This document shows, piece by piece, positions 1-9,193 of a stretch of DNA of 64,000 bases. The position numbers were made by a program, and so were the translations under genes. Source of the DNA: Flavobacterium undicola (GTDB lineage Bacteria; Bacteroidota; Bacteroidia; Flavobacteriales; Flavobacteriaceae); contig NZ_JAAAPM020000011.1 in assembly GCF_009909155.2 (NCBI RefSeq), forward strand, positions 62,001-126,000, given 5' to 3'. Below the pieces are notes generated by a model. That model saw nothing but the letters and a program-made list of their open reading frames with translations, did no database searches and was not told the origin of the DNA. Position 1 is the stretch's first letter; each line of letters starts with the position of its first letter.

Positions 1-527
1 AGAACATGCTTCCTAGTGCTTGTGAGGTTGACGTAACAGGAACCTTGAGTATGTATGCGATGCAGTTGGCTTCGGGTTCTCCAAGTGCATTGGTAGACTG
101 GAATAACAACTATGCCGACGATCCTGAAAAATGTGTTTTATTCCACTGTGGAAACTGGGCAAAATCATTCCTACCGGACATTCAAATGGGCACTGCTCCT
201 ATCTTAGGTACAACCGTGGGTGTAGAAAACACTTATGGCGCTCTGGACGGAAGAACACCTGCTATGCCGCTTACTTATGGTCGAATCAGTACGGATGATC
301 CTAAAGGAATCATTAAAGTATATATAGGTGAAGGCGAACTTACAAACGATAGCTTAGAAACTTTTGGAAACAGAGCTGTAGCACAAATACCTAACCTACA
401 AGGACTAATGCAATACGTTTGTAAAAACGGATTTGAACACCACGTGGTGATGAACGCTTCAAAAACAGCAGCCATCTTAGAAGAAGCCTTAGGAAATTAC
501 ATGGGTTGGGAAGTTTACAAACACTAA
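1..527 (+). CDS. L-fucose/L-arabinose isomerase family protein, C-terminal part
   Basis: This gene enters from the left edge, so only about 175 C-terminal residues are visible; the first ATG, at position 6, is internal. The reading resembles the C-terminal domain of FucI/AraA-type aldose-ketose isomerases, which interconvert an aldose and a ketose with a divalent metal. The stretch CEVDVTG near the start and the GFEHHV stretch about 30 residues from the end are plausible metal-ligand regions by family analogy. It stops 10 bp before the transketolase genes on the same strand, so it probably belongs to the same sugar operon. The substrate cannot be told from this fragment; L-fucose, D-arabinose and other aldoses are all possible. 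Confidence 0.75.
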   Translation, partial: NMLPSACEVDVTGTLSMYAMQLASGSPSALVDWNNNYADDPEKCVLFHCGNWAKSFLPDIQMGTAPILGTTVGVENTYGALDGRTPAMPLTYGRISTDDPKGIIKVYIGEGELTNDSLETFGNRAVAQIPNLQGLMQYVCKNGFEHHVVMNASKTAAILEEALGNYMGWEVYKH

Positions 528-537
528 AAGAATCAAG

Positions 538-1377
538 ATGCATATTGAAGAATTAAAACGAAAATCAGTTGAGAGTAGAAAAAAAATACTCAAATACATC
601 TATAATGCGAAAGCAGGTCACACTGGTGGAAGTCTTTCTATTTTAGACATTCTGAATGTATTATATAATGATGTAATGAACGTTTCTCCTGAGAATTTCG
701 ACTCTAATACCAGAGACCGATTTATCCAAAGTAAAGGACATTGTGTGGAAGCATTGTACGTTGTTTTGGCTGACAAAGGTTTTTTTCCTGAAGAAGATTT
801 GTTGACGATGTGCCAATACAACTCGCCTTATATAGGACATCCAACCAAAGCCATTCACGGTATTGAACAAAATACCGGTGGATTAGGTCACGGTTTGCCC
901 ATTTGTGCCGGAGCTGCTTTGGCTGCCAAAAAAGACAATTCAGGGGTAAAAGTGTTTACCATTTTAGGAGATGGCGAAATGGCCGAGGGTTCTAACTGGG
1001 AAGCGATGATGTTTGCAGCTCATTATAAACTGGATAATCTATGTGCAATTTTAGATTACAACAAGCTTCAAATCACAGCTCCTAATGAAGATGTGATGGG
1101 ATTAGAACCCATTGATCAAAAATTAGAAGCCTTTGGATGGGCAGTAAAACATGTAGATGGTCACAACATTGAAAAACTTTCGCAAGCACTAAGAGGACTT
1201 CCGTTAGAAAAGGGAAAACCCACCTTCATCATAGCACATACCATCAAAGGAAAAGGAATCAGCTACATGGAAAACGTATTGAAATGGCACCATGGTGTTC
1301 CTTCAAAAGAACAATACGATTTGGCTATAGAAGAGTTAGACAAACAATTACAAGAACTTGAAACTGTCTCAAAATAA
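538..1377 (+). CDS. Transketolase, N-terminal (thiamine diphosphate) subunit
   Basis: This 279-residue protein is the thiamine-diphosphate-binding half of a split transketolase, an enzyme that moves two-carbon ketol units between sugar phosphates. The ThDP/Mg motif runs from GDG at residues 144-146 to the Asn at 175. Conserved histidines lie in GHTGGS (H28) and SKGHC (H68). A one-chain transketolase has about 660 residues; here the other half is the next gene, which starts on the last base of this stop codon (TAATG). That overlap implies translational coupling and an equimolar complex. Its place between an isomerase-family gene and a sugar importer suggests a dedicated catabolic role rather than the general pentose phosphate enzyme. 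Confidence 0.9.
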   Translation: MHIEELKRKSVESRKKILKYIYNAKAGHTGGSLSILDILNVLYNDVMNVSPENFDSNTRDRFIQSKGHCVEALYVVLADKGFFPEEDLLTMCQYNSPYIGHPTKAIHGIEQNTGGLGHGLPICAGAALAAKKDNSGVKVFTILGDGEMAEGSNWEAMMFAAHYKLDNLCAILDYNKLQITAPNEDVMGLEPIDQKLEAFGWAVKHVDGHNIEKLSQALRGLPLEKGKPTFIIAHTIKGKGISYMENVLKWHHGVPSKEQYDLAIEELDKQLQELETVSK

Positions 1378-2336
1378 TGGAAGAAATAAAAACAATTGAT
1401 GCCGCTAACCTCGAAGTCTTTTCTGAAGTGCTGCAGTCATTAGCCGCAACCGATAGAGATATTATGGTGGTTACGAGTGATTCTCGTGGTTCAGGAAAGT
1501 TAGTCCCTTTTGGACAAAAATATCCCGAACAAATTGTTGAAGTGGGTATTGCCGAACAAAACTTAGTAGGCGTAGCTGCAGGATTAGCCAGCATGGGCAA
1601 AAAAGCATTTGCCGTTTCTCCAGCCTGTTTTCTTACGGCACGAGCATTGGAACAAATTAAAAATGACGTGGCTTATTCAGACAATCCTGTGAAACTAATT
1701 GGTATCAGTGCCGGGGTAAGTTATGGAGCATTAGGAACCACACATCATAGTTTACACGATTATGCAGTACTTAGAGCCATCAATAACATTACCATTGTGG
1801 CACCTGCAGATAATTTTGAAACTGCCGAAGCCATCAAACAAGCTGCCGAAATGACAAGCCCTATTTACCTGCGTTTTGGTAAAAAAACAATGCCTGCTAA
1901 TTTAGCAACAAACTTAAATACTGATTTTAAAATTGGTAAAGGACGTGTTATTCAGGAAGGAAACGATTTGACTTTTATTGCTACTGGTGAAGCAGTACTT
2001 CCCTGTGTTGAAGCAGCTAAACTACTGAAAAAAGAGCATAACATTTCCTGTAAAATAATCAGTTTACACACCATTAAACCTTTGGATACTGAATTATTAT
2101 TGGCTTCTGCTGCCAATGGAAAAGCCATTATTACCGTTGAAGAACATTCCATCAATGGCGGATTAGGCGAAGCTGTGGCTTCTTTATTATTCCAAAACGG
2201 ATGTACTAATAAATTCAAAATCGTAGGATTACCTGATGATCACACTGTTTCGGGTTCGCAAATCGAAATTTTCAATCATTATGGAATTTCAGCCGAAGGA
2301 TTAAAAAATACTGCTTTAAACATAACCAACCTATGA
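1377..2336 (+). CDS. Transketolase, C-terminal (pyrimidine-binding) subunit
   Basis: This 319-residue protein carries the pyrimidine-binding and C-terminal domains of transketolase. The GIAEQN motif at about residues 57-62 supplies the catalytic Glu (about residue 60) that activates the cofactor in the partner subunit. It overlaps the upstream subunit by one base and overlaps the next gene by four bases (ATGA at 2333-2336), so the genes form a tightly coupled operon. Two-subunit transketolases of this type occur in pentose and branched-sugar catabolic operons. That makes a substrate-specific role likely here, but the acceptor and donor are not determinable from sequence. Confidence 0.9.
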   Translation: MEEIKTIDAANLEVFSEVLQSLAATDRDIMVVTSDSRGSGKLVPFGQKYPEQIVEVGIAEQNLVGVAAGLASMGKKAFAVSPACFLTARALEQIKNDVAYSDNPVKLIGISAGVSYGALGTTHHSLHDYAVLRAINNITIVAPADNFETAEAIKQAAEMTSPIYLRFGKKTMPANLATNLNTDFKIGKGRVIQEGNDLTFIATGEAVLPCVEAAKLLKKEHNISCKIISLHTIKPLDTELLLASAANGKAIITVEEHSINGGLGEAVASLLFQNGCTNKFKIVGLPDDHTVSGSQIEIFNHYGISAEGLKNTALNITNL

Positions 2337-3253
2337 AGATAAAACACCTTTCCTTAGTGCTGCTAACATTGGTTTTAGTTTTTGGATGTTCCTCGAAAGA
2401 GAAGTCTGAAAAGCCTAAAATTGCAGTTGTGGTTTCCACCTTAAACAATCCCTGGTTTGTAATGCTGGCGGAATCAGCTGCTGAAAACGCCAAAAAATTA
2501 GGATATGAAGCCAAAATATTTGATTCGCAAAACAACCCTGCTATCGAATCGGATAATTTTGAAAACCTCATTTCTTCGGGTTATGATGCCATTCTTTTAA
2601 ATCCAACCGATTCTGACGGATCTATTTCGAATATTTTAAAAGCTAAAACAGCCGGAATCCCGGTGTTTTGCATGGATAGAGAAGTAAATGCCGATGATGC
2701 TGCAACAAGCCAAATTCTTTCGGATAACTACTCTGGTTGTGTTTCTATCGGAATCGAATTTGTTAAAGAATTAAAAGAAAAAGGAAAGTATGTAGAAATT
2801 CTGGGATTAGTTGGCGACAATAACACCTGGGCTCGATCAGGAGGATTCCATTCGGTGGTGGATAAATTCCCAAAACTAAAAATGGTAGCTCAACAAAGTG
2901 GCGATTTCGACAGAAATAAAGCGATGGAAGTTTTAGAAACAATCCTACAGGCTAATCCTGATATTGACGGTGTTTTTTGTGGTAATGATGCGATGGCAAT
3001 GGGTGCTTTTCAAGCCTTACAAGCAGCAGGAAAAGAAACTAAAGTCAAAATTTTTGGATTTGATGGTGCCGGAGATGTCATTGAAAAAATTCGGGAAAAG
3101 AAAATTGTGGCAACCGGAATGCAGTTCCCTATAGTGATGGCACAAACTGCTGCCCAATATGCAGATGAATATTTCAAAGGACGAAGAGATTTCCCTCAAA
3201 GAGTTCCTGTAGAAGTCGAATTAGTAAATGCAGCAAACATTAAAGACTACTAA
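2333..3253 (+). CDS. Ribose-type ABC transporter sugar-binding lipoprotein
   Basis: This 306-residue protein has a lipoprotein signal peptide with lipobox LVFGC and lipidated Cys at residue 19. A periplasmic-binding-protein type 1 fold of the RbsB family follows. Family-typical stretches are STLNNPW near residue 37, NPTDSDG, a CMDREV segment and a late GFDGAG segment. It should capture a monosaccharide outside the inner membrane and pass it to the permease encoded downstream. Lipid anchoring replaces the soluble periplasmic form of enterobacteria. The start overlaps the previous stop codon. Ligand identity is unknown; ribose is only the family label. Confidence 0.88.
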   Translation: MKIKHLSLVLLTLVLVFGCSSKEKSEKPKIAVVVSTLNNPWFVMLAESAAENAKKLGYEAKIFDSQNNPAIESDNFENLISSGYDAILLNPTDSDGSISNILKAKTAGIPVFCMDREVNADDAATSQILSDNYSGCVSIGIEFVKELKEKGKYVEILGLVGDNNTWARSGGFHSVVDKFPKLKMVAQQSGDFDRNKAMEVLETILQANPDIDGVFCGNDAMAMGAFQALQAAGKETKVKIFGFDGAGDVIEKIREKKIVATGMQFPIVMAQTAAQYADEYFKGRRDFPQRVPVEVELVNAANIKDY

Positions 3254-3255
3254 AG

Positions 3256-3870
3256 ATGAAAAAAAAGTATGTATATATTTTAGTTTTCGTAATAATCGCA
3301 ATTTTAGGATACAATTCGGTTTATTTCAAAAAACTGAGTGTGGTTAAAAATGCCCAAAAAGAAAATTTTGATTTCAAAGCCTATGCTGATTCAATCTATT
3401 TTAAAGGTATTTTGAAAAGCAAAAAAACGATTGCTTTAACTAATTTAATCACTTCGGTAAAAACCAATCAGGAAGCTGCTTTTAAAAAGTATGGAAACCG
3501 CCTTGGAATAGGAAATTCGGCTTATTTTATGATTCAAAGCACCGGAAAAATCATTGATATCAAAGATGGAGTTTACACTATTGCCGACAAAAAAAATGGT
3601 ATCGTTTACATTGACACCAAATACATTTTCGGAAATGCATTAAGAGATGCATCGGGTTTAGTGAAATTGACTGATTTTAAAACCAATGCTCAATTTAATA
3701 AAGTGTCTGAATCTTTGAACGATATTGTTCGAAATGAAGTCATCCCAAAAGAAATTAAAAAGGTACAAATTGGCGATAGCGTTTCATTTTCAGGAGCCAT
3801 CAAACTAAGCAAAAAACAAACTTTGTTTACCGACCTTTTAATTATTCCATCACAAATTAAACTTCAGTAA
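3256..3870 (+). CDS. DUF2291 family periplasmic or membrane-anchored protein
   Basis: This 204-residue protein has one N-terminal hydrophobic segment at about residues 4-20, followed by a predicted periplasmic domain. I recognise it as the DUF2291 family, which recurs inside ribose-type sugar ABC operons. Its function is not established. It lies 2 bp after the binding-protein gene and 1 bp before the ATPase gene, so it is almost certainly co-transcribed with them and may help transporter assembly or ligand delivery. The family assignment rests on overall pattern and genomic position rather than a catalytic motif. Confidence 0.7.
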   Translation: MKKKYVYILVFVIIAILGYNSVYFKKLSVVKNAQKENFDFKAYADSIYFKGILKSKKTIALTNLITSVKTNQEAAFKKYGNRLGIGNSAYFMIQSTGKIIDIKDGVYTIADKKNGIVYIDTKYIFGNALRDASGLVKLTDFKTNAQFNKVSESLNDIVRNEVIPKEIKKVQIGDSVSFSGAIKLSKKQTLFTDLLIIPSQIKLQ

Positions 3871-3871
3871 A

Positions 3872-5362
3872 TTGTTAGAAGCAATTAACATATCCAAAGA
3901 ATTCCCAGGCGTAAAAGCACTGAATCAGGTAAATTTTAAATTTTATCCTGCCAAAGTCAATGCCATATTGGGAGAAAACGGTGCGGGAAAATCGACTTTG
4001 TTAAAAATTCTGACAGGCGTTTACACCCATTACGATGGTGAGATTCAATTAAATGGCGAAACCGTTTCATTTTCGAATATAAAAGAAGCTCAAAATGCGG
4101 GAATTGCGATTATTCACCAGGAATTAAACTTAATCCCTGAGCTTAGTGTAACCGAAAATTTATTTTTAGGAAGAGAAATTAAAACTTCATTCGGACTTTT
4201 AGATTCCTCAAAAATGGAAGCGGAAGCCAAACGCATTTTTGAAAAAATCCAATTGAATGTCAGCCCAAAAACCTTAGTGCAACAACTAAAAGTAGGAGAA
4301 CAACAATTGGTCGAAATTGCAAAAGCATTGCTTTGTAATGCCGATGTTATTTTGATGGACGAACCTACTTCAGCCTTGAGTGACAAAGAAATAGACAACT
4401 TACATCGTATTATTTATGAGCTAAAAGCAGAAGGCAAAACCATTGTTTACATTTCTCATAAAATGGATGAATTATTCAAAATTGCTGAAAACTACACCGT
4501 TTTAAGAGACGGAAACAGCATTGATGCCGGGGAAATGAAAAACACCACCGAGCAGGAATTAATTCGAAAAATGGTAGGTCGTGATGTGCTTATCGAGAAA
4601 AAAAATACCGAAAATCAATTCGAAAATACCATTCTAAAAGTAGAAAACTTAAACCTGATCCATCCCAGCAATAAAAAAAGAAAGCTCCTTCACGATATTT
4701 CTTTCGAATTAAAAAAGGGAGAAATTCTGGGGATCTTTGGTTTGATGGGAGCTGGTAGAACCGAACTTTTGGAAACTATATTCGGAATGCATCCTTCAAA
4801 TAGCGAGTATAATCTGGAAATTGATGGAAAAAGTACTTTCCACAAAAAGCCAAAAGATGCTATTGGAAATAGATTGGCTTTTGTAACCGAAGATCGTAAA
4901 ACCGAAGGATTGGTTTTAGGCATGGATATTTCGTCTAATATCAGCCTGACTAATCTGCCTACGTTTGGACTTTTGAATCCTTCAAAAGACAAGGCTTCTT
5001 CAAAAGATTATATCGAAAAGCTACGCATCAAAACACCATCTGAAATGCAATTGTGCCAAAATTTAAGTGGTGGAAATCAACAAAAAGTAGTTTTAGCCAA
5101 ATGGCTCGCAACCAATCCTCAAATTTTAATGATGGATGAGCCTACCCGCGGAATCGATATCAATGCCAAAAATGAAATTTACAATCTAATAAAAGAACTC
5201 GCAACCAACCAAATGAGTATCATTTTAGTTTCTTCTGAAATTCCCGAAATACTAGCGCTTTCGGATCGAATTTTAGTGATGGCCGAAGGGAAGATTAAAG
5301 CTTCCTACTTAGCCGCAGAAGCCAACGAAGATAAATTATTAAAATCAGCCTTACCTGAATAA
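3872..5362 (+). CDS. Ribose-type ABC transporter ATP-binding protein
   Basis: This 496-residue protein has two fused ABC domains, as in RbsA/XylG/MglA. The first has Walker A GENGAGKST near residues 34-42 and Walker B VILMDEPTSAL. The second has the degenerate nucleotide loop GLMGAGRTE that is usual for this family, the signature LSGGNQQKV and Walker B LMMDEPTRGID. It powers sugar import through the permease encoded next. The start is a TTG at 3872, one base after the previous stop; no ATG lies close enough to preserve the N-terminal beta strand, so TTG is preferred. Confidence 0.9.
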   Translation: MLEAINISKEFPGVKALNQVNFKFYPAKVNAILGENGAGKSTLLKILTGVYTHYDGEIQLNGETVSFSNIKEAQNAGIAIIHQELNLIPELSVTENLFLGREIKTSFGLLDSSKMEAEAKRIFEKIQLNVSPKTLVQQLKVGEQQLVEIAKALLCNADVILMDEPTSALSDKEIDNLHRIIYELKAEGKTIVYISHKMDELFKIAENYTVLRDGNSIDAGEMKNTTEQELIRKMVGRDVLIEKKNTENQFENTILKVENLNLIHPSNKKRKLLHDISFELKKGEILGIFGLMGAGRTELLETIFGMHPSNSEYNLEIDGKSTFHKKPKDAIGNRLAFVTEDRKTEGLVLGMDISSNISLTNLPTFGLLNPSKDKASSKDYIEKLRIKTPSEMQLCQNLSGGNQQKVVLAKWLATNPQILMMDEPTRGIDINAKNEIYNLIKELATNQMSIILVSSEIPEILALSDRILVMAEGKIKASYLAAEANEDKLLKSALPE

Positions 5363-5364
5363 TT

Positions 5365-6339
5365 ATGAACATCACCTTAAACCACCCTCTTGTTAAAAAA
5401 TCGCAATCGTTGATTGCACTATTTCTGTTGTGTTTATTTATTAGCCTGTTGTCTGATAAATTCATGACAAGTACTAATCTTTGGAATGTATTAAGACAAA
5501 TCTCTGTCAATGTTTGTATTTCTGTCGGAATGACATTAGTAGTTTTAATGGCGGGAATCGATCTTTCAGTAGGTTCAGTATTGGGTCTTACCGCAGCAAT
5601 ATGTGCTGGTTTATTAAAAAGCGGACTCTCCTTTGAATCCATGGATTTATTTGTAGGCTTCACCGTTTTAGGAGCCATTTTAGCCGCAATACTCATCGGA
5701 ATGGCCTTAGGTCTTTTCAACGGCTGGGTGATTACTAAATTCTCCATTCCTCCTTTTGTGGCAACATTAGCCATGCTAACCATTGCCCGCGGATTAACGA
5801 TGCTTTATACTGAAGGGATTCCCATTTCTAATTTAGGTCCTGAATTTGAGTTTATTGGTTCAGGTTGGATTTTAGGAATTCCGGTACCGGTTTGGATATC
5901 ACTGTTCATGGTTTTAATTGTCGTTTTCTTAACTAAAAAAACCACTTTTGGACGCTACATCTATGCCATTGGAGGAAATGAAAAAGCAGCGTTTTTATCA
6001 GGAATCAGCATTAATAAAATCAAATTGGCCGTTTATGGAATTGCCGGAATGATGGCGGCTGTAGGTGGTGTTTTAGTCACTTCGAGACTAAATTCGGCAC
6101 AACCTAATGCCGGTATGAGTTACGAACTGGATTCTATTGCAGCAGTAGTTATTGGAGGTACATCGCTATCAGGTGGTGTGGGGACTGTAGCAGGAACTGT
6201 AATTGGTGCGATAATTATTGGGGTTCTAAACAACGGATTGGTTTTACTGGATGTATCGCCTTTTTGGCAGCAAGTGGTAAAAGGTATCGTTATTTTATTG
6301 GCGGTGATTATTGATAAAATGAATCAAAAAAACAAGTAA
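5365..6339 (+). CDS. Ribose-type ABC transporter permease
   Basis: This 324-residue integral membrane protein of the RbsC/XylH family has about eight to ten hydrophobic helices. The family motif AGIDLSVGS sits near residue 70, and the glycine-rich GGTSLSGGVGTV loop lies near residue 270. It forms the membrane channel of the importer with the binding lipoprotein and two-domain ATPase encoded upstream, and starts 2 bp after the ATPase gene. It is the last gene before a 24-bp perfect hairpin, so this is probably the operon's 3' end. Such ABC importers are less usual in Bacteroidetes than SusCD systems. Confidence 0.9.
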   Translation: MNITLNHPLVKKSQSLIALFLLCLFISLLSDKFMTSTNLWNVLRQISVNVCISVGMTLVVLMAGIDLSVGSVLGLTAAICAGLLKSGLSFESMDLFVGFTVLGAILAAILIGMALGLFNGWVITKFSIPPFVATLAMLTIARGLTMLYTEGIPISNLGPEFEFIGSGWILGIPVPVWISLFMVLIVVFLTKKTTFGRYIYAIGGNEKAAFLSGISINKIKLAVYGIAGMMAAVGGVLVTSRLNSAQPNAGMSYELDSIAAVVIGGTSLSGGVGTVAGTVIGAIIIGVLNNGLVLLDVSPFWQQVVKGIVILLAVIIDKMNQKNK

Positions 6340-6350
6340 AACATTAATTC

Positions 6351-6418
6351 TTTTTCCACCATTAAGAAGTTAAGGAGCATTAAGTTTTAATTATCTTAAC
6401 TTCTTAATGGTGGAAAAA
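6351..6418 (+). terminator. Strong hairpin after the sugar transport operon
   Basis: Positions 6351-6374 and 6395-6418 form a perfect 24-bp inverted repeat around a 20-base loop, 11 bp after the permease stop codon. The arms start with T5 and end with A5, so the structure can terminate on either strand. The stem is much longer than a normal terminator, so it could also be a dispersed palindromic element. Confidence 0.75.
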
Positions 6419-6452
6419 TTTCTATTCAATGTTCGTTTTTAAAATAAGCTCA

Positions 6453-6512
6453 TGTCAGTCTGAGCCTGTCGAAGACACGTTCCACAAGCACTTCGACAAG
6501 CTCAGTGTGACA
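6453..6512. repeat. Dispersed palindromic repeat (CTTCGACAAGCTCAG type)
   Basis: Arms at 6460-6474 and 6491-6505 are complementary except for one position, and looser pairing extends to 6453 and 6512. The core CTTCGACAAGCTCAG is a sequence I recognise as a common intergenic repeat in many bacterial genomes. It lies between the transport operon and the kinase gene and has no coding potential. Confidence 0.6.
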
Positions 6513-6570
6513 ATAGATATTAAAATTACGAATGATTACCTAATCTAGGTATTATACTATAATTATACAA

Positions 6571-8070
6571 ATGAAAAAATATATTCTTGCCATAGACCAA
6601 GGTACCAGCAGTACCAAAACCATACTTTTTGACGAATTAGGACAGGCTGCGGCTAAAGGCAGTGTCGATTTAAAAACGAATTATTTTGACAATGGTTTTG
6701 TAGAGCAAAATCCTGAAGACATCTTCCAAAATGTTCTCGATTCCGTAACCGAATGCGTGAAAGATTTCACCCAAAAAGGTCTGGCTGTTTCAGACATTAT
6801 TTCCTGCGGTATCAGCAATCAAAGAGAGACTTTTGTCCTTTGGGACAAAGATGGAAAAGCATTGGCTCCGGCGGTGGTTTGGGCTTGTAAACGCTCTATT
6901 TCCATTTGTACGGACTTAATCGAAAAGGGGCAGAATGACTTTATCAAACTAAAAACAGGTTTATTATTAGATCCTTATTTTTCAGGAACCAAATTACTTT
7001 GGCTGCTGGAAAATGATGCCGAATTAAAAGAAAAAGTGACCAAAGGTGAAGTGTATTTTGGAACGGTAGATTGCTGGCTTTTGTACAAATTGACCAATGG
7101 AACCCATTTTAAAACCGATTACACCAATGCTTCCCGAACCTTACTTTTCAATATTCATACTTTACAATGGGATGCTGAAATTTTAGAAACCTGGGGATTA
7201 TCCAACTTAAATCTACCTCAACCCTGCCCTTCCTCCCATGATTTTGGAATGGTTGATTTTGGACAAATTTTGAACCATGAAACCCCGCTTTCTATCCCAA
7301 TTACTTCTTTAATTGGCGATTCTCATGCGGCGACTTTTGGAGAAGGCTGTTTCGAAAAAGGTACTGCCAAAGTCACTTTGGGAACAGGAAGTTCGATTAT
7401 GATGAACATTGGCGACAAAGCCGTTTTATCCAATTCCGGGATGTTGACCACCATTTGCTGGAGTACTGAAAACCGCGTAGATTATGCGTTGGAGGGCGCT
7501 ATTGTTTCCTGTGGTTCTACTATCGAATGGTTAAAAAACGAATTGGGATTATTCTCCTCTCCTGCTGAAACCGAAGCTATGGCAAAAGCTATTCCGGACA
7601 ATGCGGGTGTTTATCTGATTCCTGCTTTTAGTGGACTGGGTGCGCCACACTGGCAAATGAGCCGAAAAGCATCGATTGAAGGAATGACTTTTGGAACTAC
7701 TAAAAATCATATTGTCAGGGCAGCTTTAGAGAGCATTCCGTACCAAATAAAAGATGTGGTGGAAGCGATGGCAAAAGACATGCAAGCCGCATTAAAATCC
7801 ATTTCGGTAAACGGTGGTATGACTCAAAACAAGTTTGTCATCCATTTTTTAGCCGATTTATTAGGAATTCCGTTGAACAAACAACGAAATCCAAACGTTT
7901 CTGCTTTAGGTGCTGCTTATTTATCCGGACTTAAAAGTGGTGTTTACAGCAGCATTGAACAACTTTCAGCAATTAATAAAAGCCAAACCGAACAGGTTTT
8001 AGCCGACTCAAACAATGAATTACCTAGAAATGGGTATGAGGGTTGGAAAGAAAAAATAGCTCGATTTTAG
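6571..8070 (+). CDS. FGGY-family carbohydrate kinase, glycerol kinase-like
   Basis: This 499-residue protein is a two-domain FGGY kinase with the N-terminal phosphate loop DQGTSSTK (9-16). Residues aligned with the glycerol-binding set of GlpK are kept: R85 and E86 in NQRET, W104, Y136 in DPYFSGTK, and the catalytic-base Asp D250 in GDSHAA. Two other pocket positions differ: the Gln after the catalytic Asp is Ser251, and the Phe of the TGCF motif is Ser. Length and overall pattern fit glycerol kinase, but the changed pocket and the neighbouring isomerase, transketolase and importer genes allow a ketose or larger polyol. It is separated from the importer by 231 bp with two hairpins, so it may be transcribed on its own. 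Confidence 0.85.
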   Translation: MKKYILAIDQGTSSTKTILFDELGQAAAKGSVDLKTNYFDNGFVEQNPEDIFQNVLDSVTECVKDFTQKGLAVSDIISCGISNQRETFVLWDKDGKALAPAVVWACKRSISICTDLIEKGQNDFIKLKTGLLLDPYFSGTKLLWLLENDAELKEKVTKGEVYFGTVDCWLLYKLTNGTHFKTDYTNASRTLLFNIHTLQWDAEILETWGLSNLNLPQPCPSSHDFGMVDFGQILNHETPLSIPITSLIGDSHAATFGEGCFEKGTAKVTLGTGSSIMMNIGDKAVLSNSGMLTTICWSTENRVDYALEGAIVSCGSTIEWLKNELGLFSSPAETEAMAKAIPDNAGVYLIPAFSGLGAPHWQMSRKASIEGMTFGTTKNHIVRAALESIPYQIKDVVEAMAKDMQAALKSISVNGGMTQNKFVIHFLADLLGIPLNKQRNPNVSALGAAYLSGLKSGVYSSIEQLSAINKSQTEQVLADSNNELPRNGYEGWKEKIARF

Positions 8071-8151
8071 AATACAGAAATAAGAAAGCAGATTATAGAA
8101 CGTAGTACACAATAGTTAAAATAGATTTTTAGAAAATAGTATTGCCAATTT

Positions 8152-8177
8152 ACAGCCGTTTTAAAGCGGCTGTTTTT
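8152..8177 (+). terminator. Rho-independent terminator after the FGGY kinase
   Basis: A 7-bp stem ACAGCCG/CGGCTGT with an 8-base loop is followed by a run of T, 82 bp after the kinase stop codon. The size and T tract fit a standard intrinsic terminator. Confidence 0.75.
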
Positions 8178-8408
8178 GCATACGTAAGTAATATTTTTAT
8201 TTTTGTGTAGTGTTATTAAAAAATAATACACAACAAAAGAAATTAAAACATACGCATAACATGCCAGTTTAAAATAAAACAGGGTAAATTTATGCGAGTA
8301 CAAACAAGTTAGCAGCAAGTGTTTTCCAAAATTACGCCAAAAACAATACTCTAAAAATAGAGTAAATACTATAAATTATTACATTTACAAAAGAACATTT
8401 TGACTGTT
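8178..8408. other. AT-rich intergenic stretch with no gene seen
   Basis: Together with 8071-8151 this makes a 338-bp gap between the kinase and the hydrolase. Apart from the terminator at 8152 nothing is recognisable. An 83-codon frame on the minus strand has a Tyr/Phe-rich composition unlike a real protein and was not accepted. The promoter of the next gene must lie here, but no clear TAnnTTTG element is visible. Confidence 0.5.
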
Positions 8409-8963
8409 ATGAAAAACAAAAAAGCTCTATTGATAATTGATATGCAAAAAGGTTCTTTCACACCTGAAACACCCCGATTTGACACAAATGGAATTGTAGA
8501 TCGAATTAATTCTCTTGCCGAAATATTTAGAGAGTCTAACTTACCTGTTATTTTTATTCAACATGATGGTACAGAAATGAATGAATTTAAACCAAATACA
8601 ACTGAATGGGAATTATTAGATGATTTAAAAGTAAATCCAACTGATATTTGCATCAACAAGTACGCTAATGATGTGTTTTACAATTCCCTACTCCAATCAA
8701 AACTAACCAAACTAAATATAAATGAATTATTTATCACAGGTTGTGCAACTGACTTTTGTGTTGAATCAACAATACAGTCAGCATTAACTAAAGATTATAA
8801 CATAATAGTGGTTGAAGATGGTCATACAACTGGAGAAAGACCACACTTGAAAGCTGAAAAAGTAATCGAGCATTATAATTGGGTTTGGCAAAATATGATT
8901 CCGACCAAGGGCAAAATAGAGGTTAAAAACTTTGAGGAGATAAAAAAAGTGTTGAATTTTTAA
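8409..8963 (+). CDS. Isochorismatase-family cysteine hydrolase
   Basis: This 184-residue single-domain hydrolase of the isochorismatase/nicotinamidase superfamily shows the triad Asp11 (IIDMQKGSF), Lys84 (INKYAND) and nucleophilic Cys117 (TDFCVEST). The GCATDFC stretch includes the cis-peptide region typical of the fold. These enzymes hydrolyse amide or enol-ether bonds in small molecules, and many have detoxification or salvage roles; the substrate here is unknown. The ATG at 8409 is preferred over a TTG at 8400 because the first beta strand starts directly after it. It stands alone between intergenic repeats. Confidence 0.85.
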   Translation: MKNKKALLIIDMQKGSFTPETPRFDTNGIVDRINSLAEIFRESNLPVIFIQHDGTEMNEFKPNTTEWELLDDLKVNPTDICINKYANDVFYNSLLQSKLTKLNINELFITGCATDFCVESTIQSALTKDYNIIVVEDGHTTGERPHLKAEKVIEHYNWVWQNMIPTKGKIEVKNFEEIKKVLNF

Positions 8964-8975
8964 TAAGGCCTGCTA

Positions 8976-8997
8976 GGCGAAGTCTCCTGACTTCGCC
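8976..8997. repeat. Perfect 9-bp hairpin after the hydrolase gene
   Basis: GGCGAAGTC and GACTTCGCC pair perfectly around a 4-base loop (TCCT), 12 bp after the stop codon. No T run follows on the + strand, so it is either a weak terminator or a small palindromic repeat. Confidence 0.55.
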
Positions 8998-9037
8998 ACA
9001 CAAACTAAGCAACTCCAACTAACGTCAATTTCTTACG

Positions 9038-9072
9038 GAGATGCTTCCTTCGTCAGCATGACAAGTTTGCGG
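9038..9072. repeat. Short dispersed hairpin repeat, copy 1
   Basis: This 35-bp segment matches 16919-16953 at 29 of 35 positions. The six differences fall in two triplets, and in each copy the triplets are complementary to each other (GCT with AGC here), so a stem around TCCTTCGTC is preserved. It is non-coding. Confidence 0.65.
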
Positions 9073-9193
9073 GAATAGTTTCTTTTTTAACTCAACCTCA
9101 TAGATATGTTCAAACGTTAGCCTAACCGCTAACACCTGCTACAAAAGATTTAAGGAATTGGGTGAATAAAAGACTAGTTCATTAGTTCAATTC

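Noticed and set aside
8067..8318. Minus-strand 83-codon ORF after the FGGY kinase
   Set aside because: It overlaps the kinase terminator, has a Tyr/Phe-rich composition and no supporting signal.
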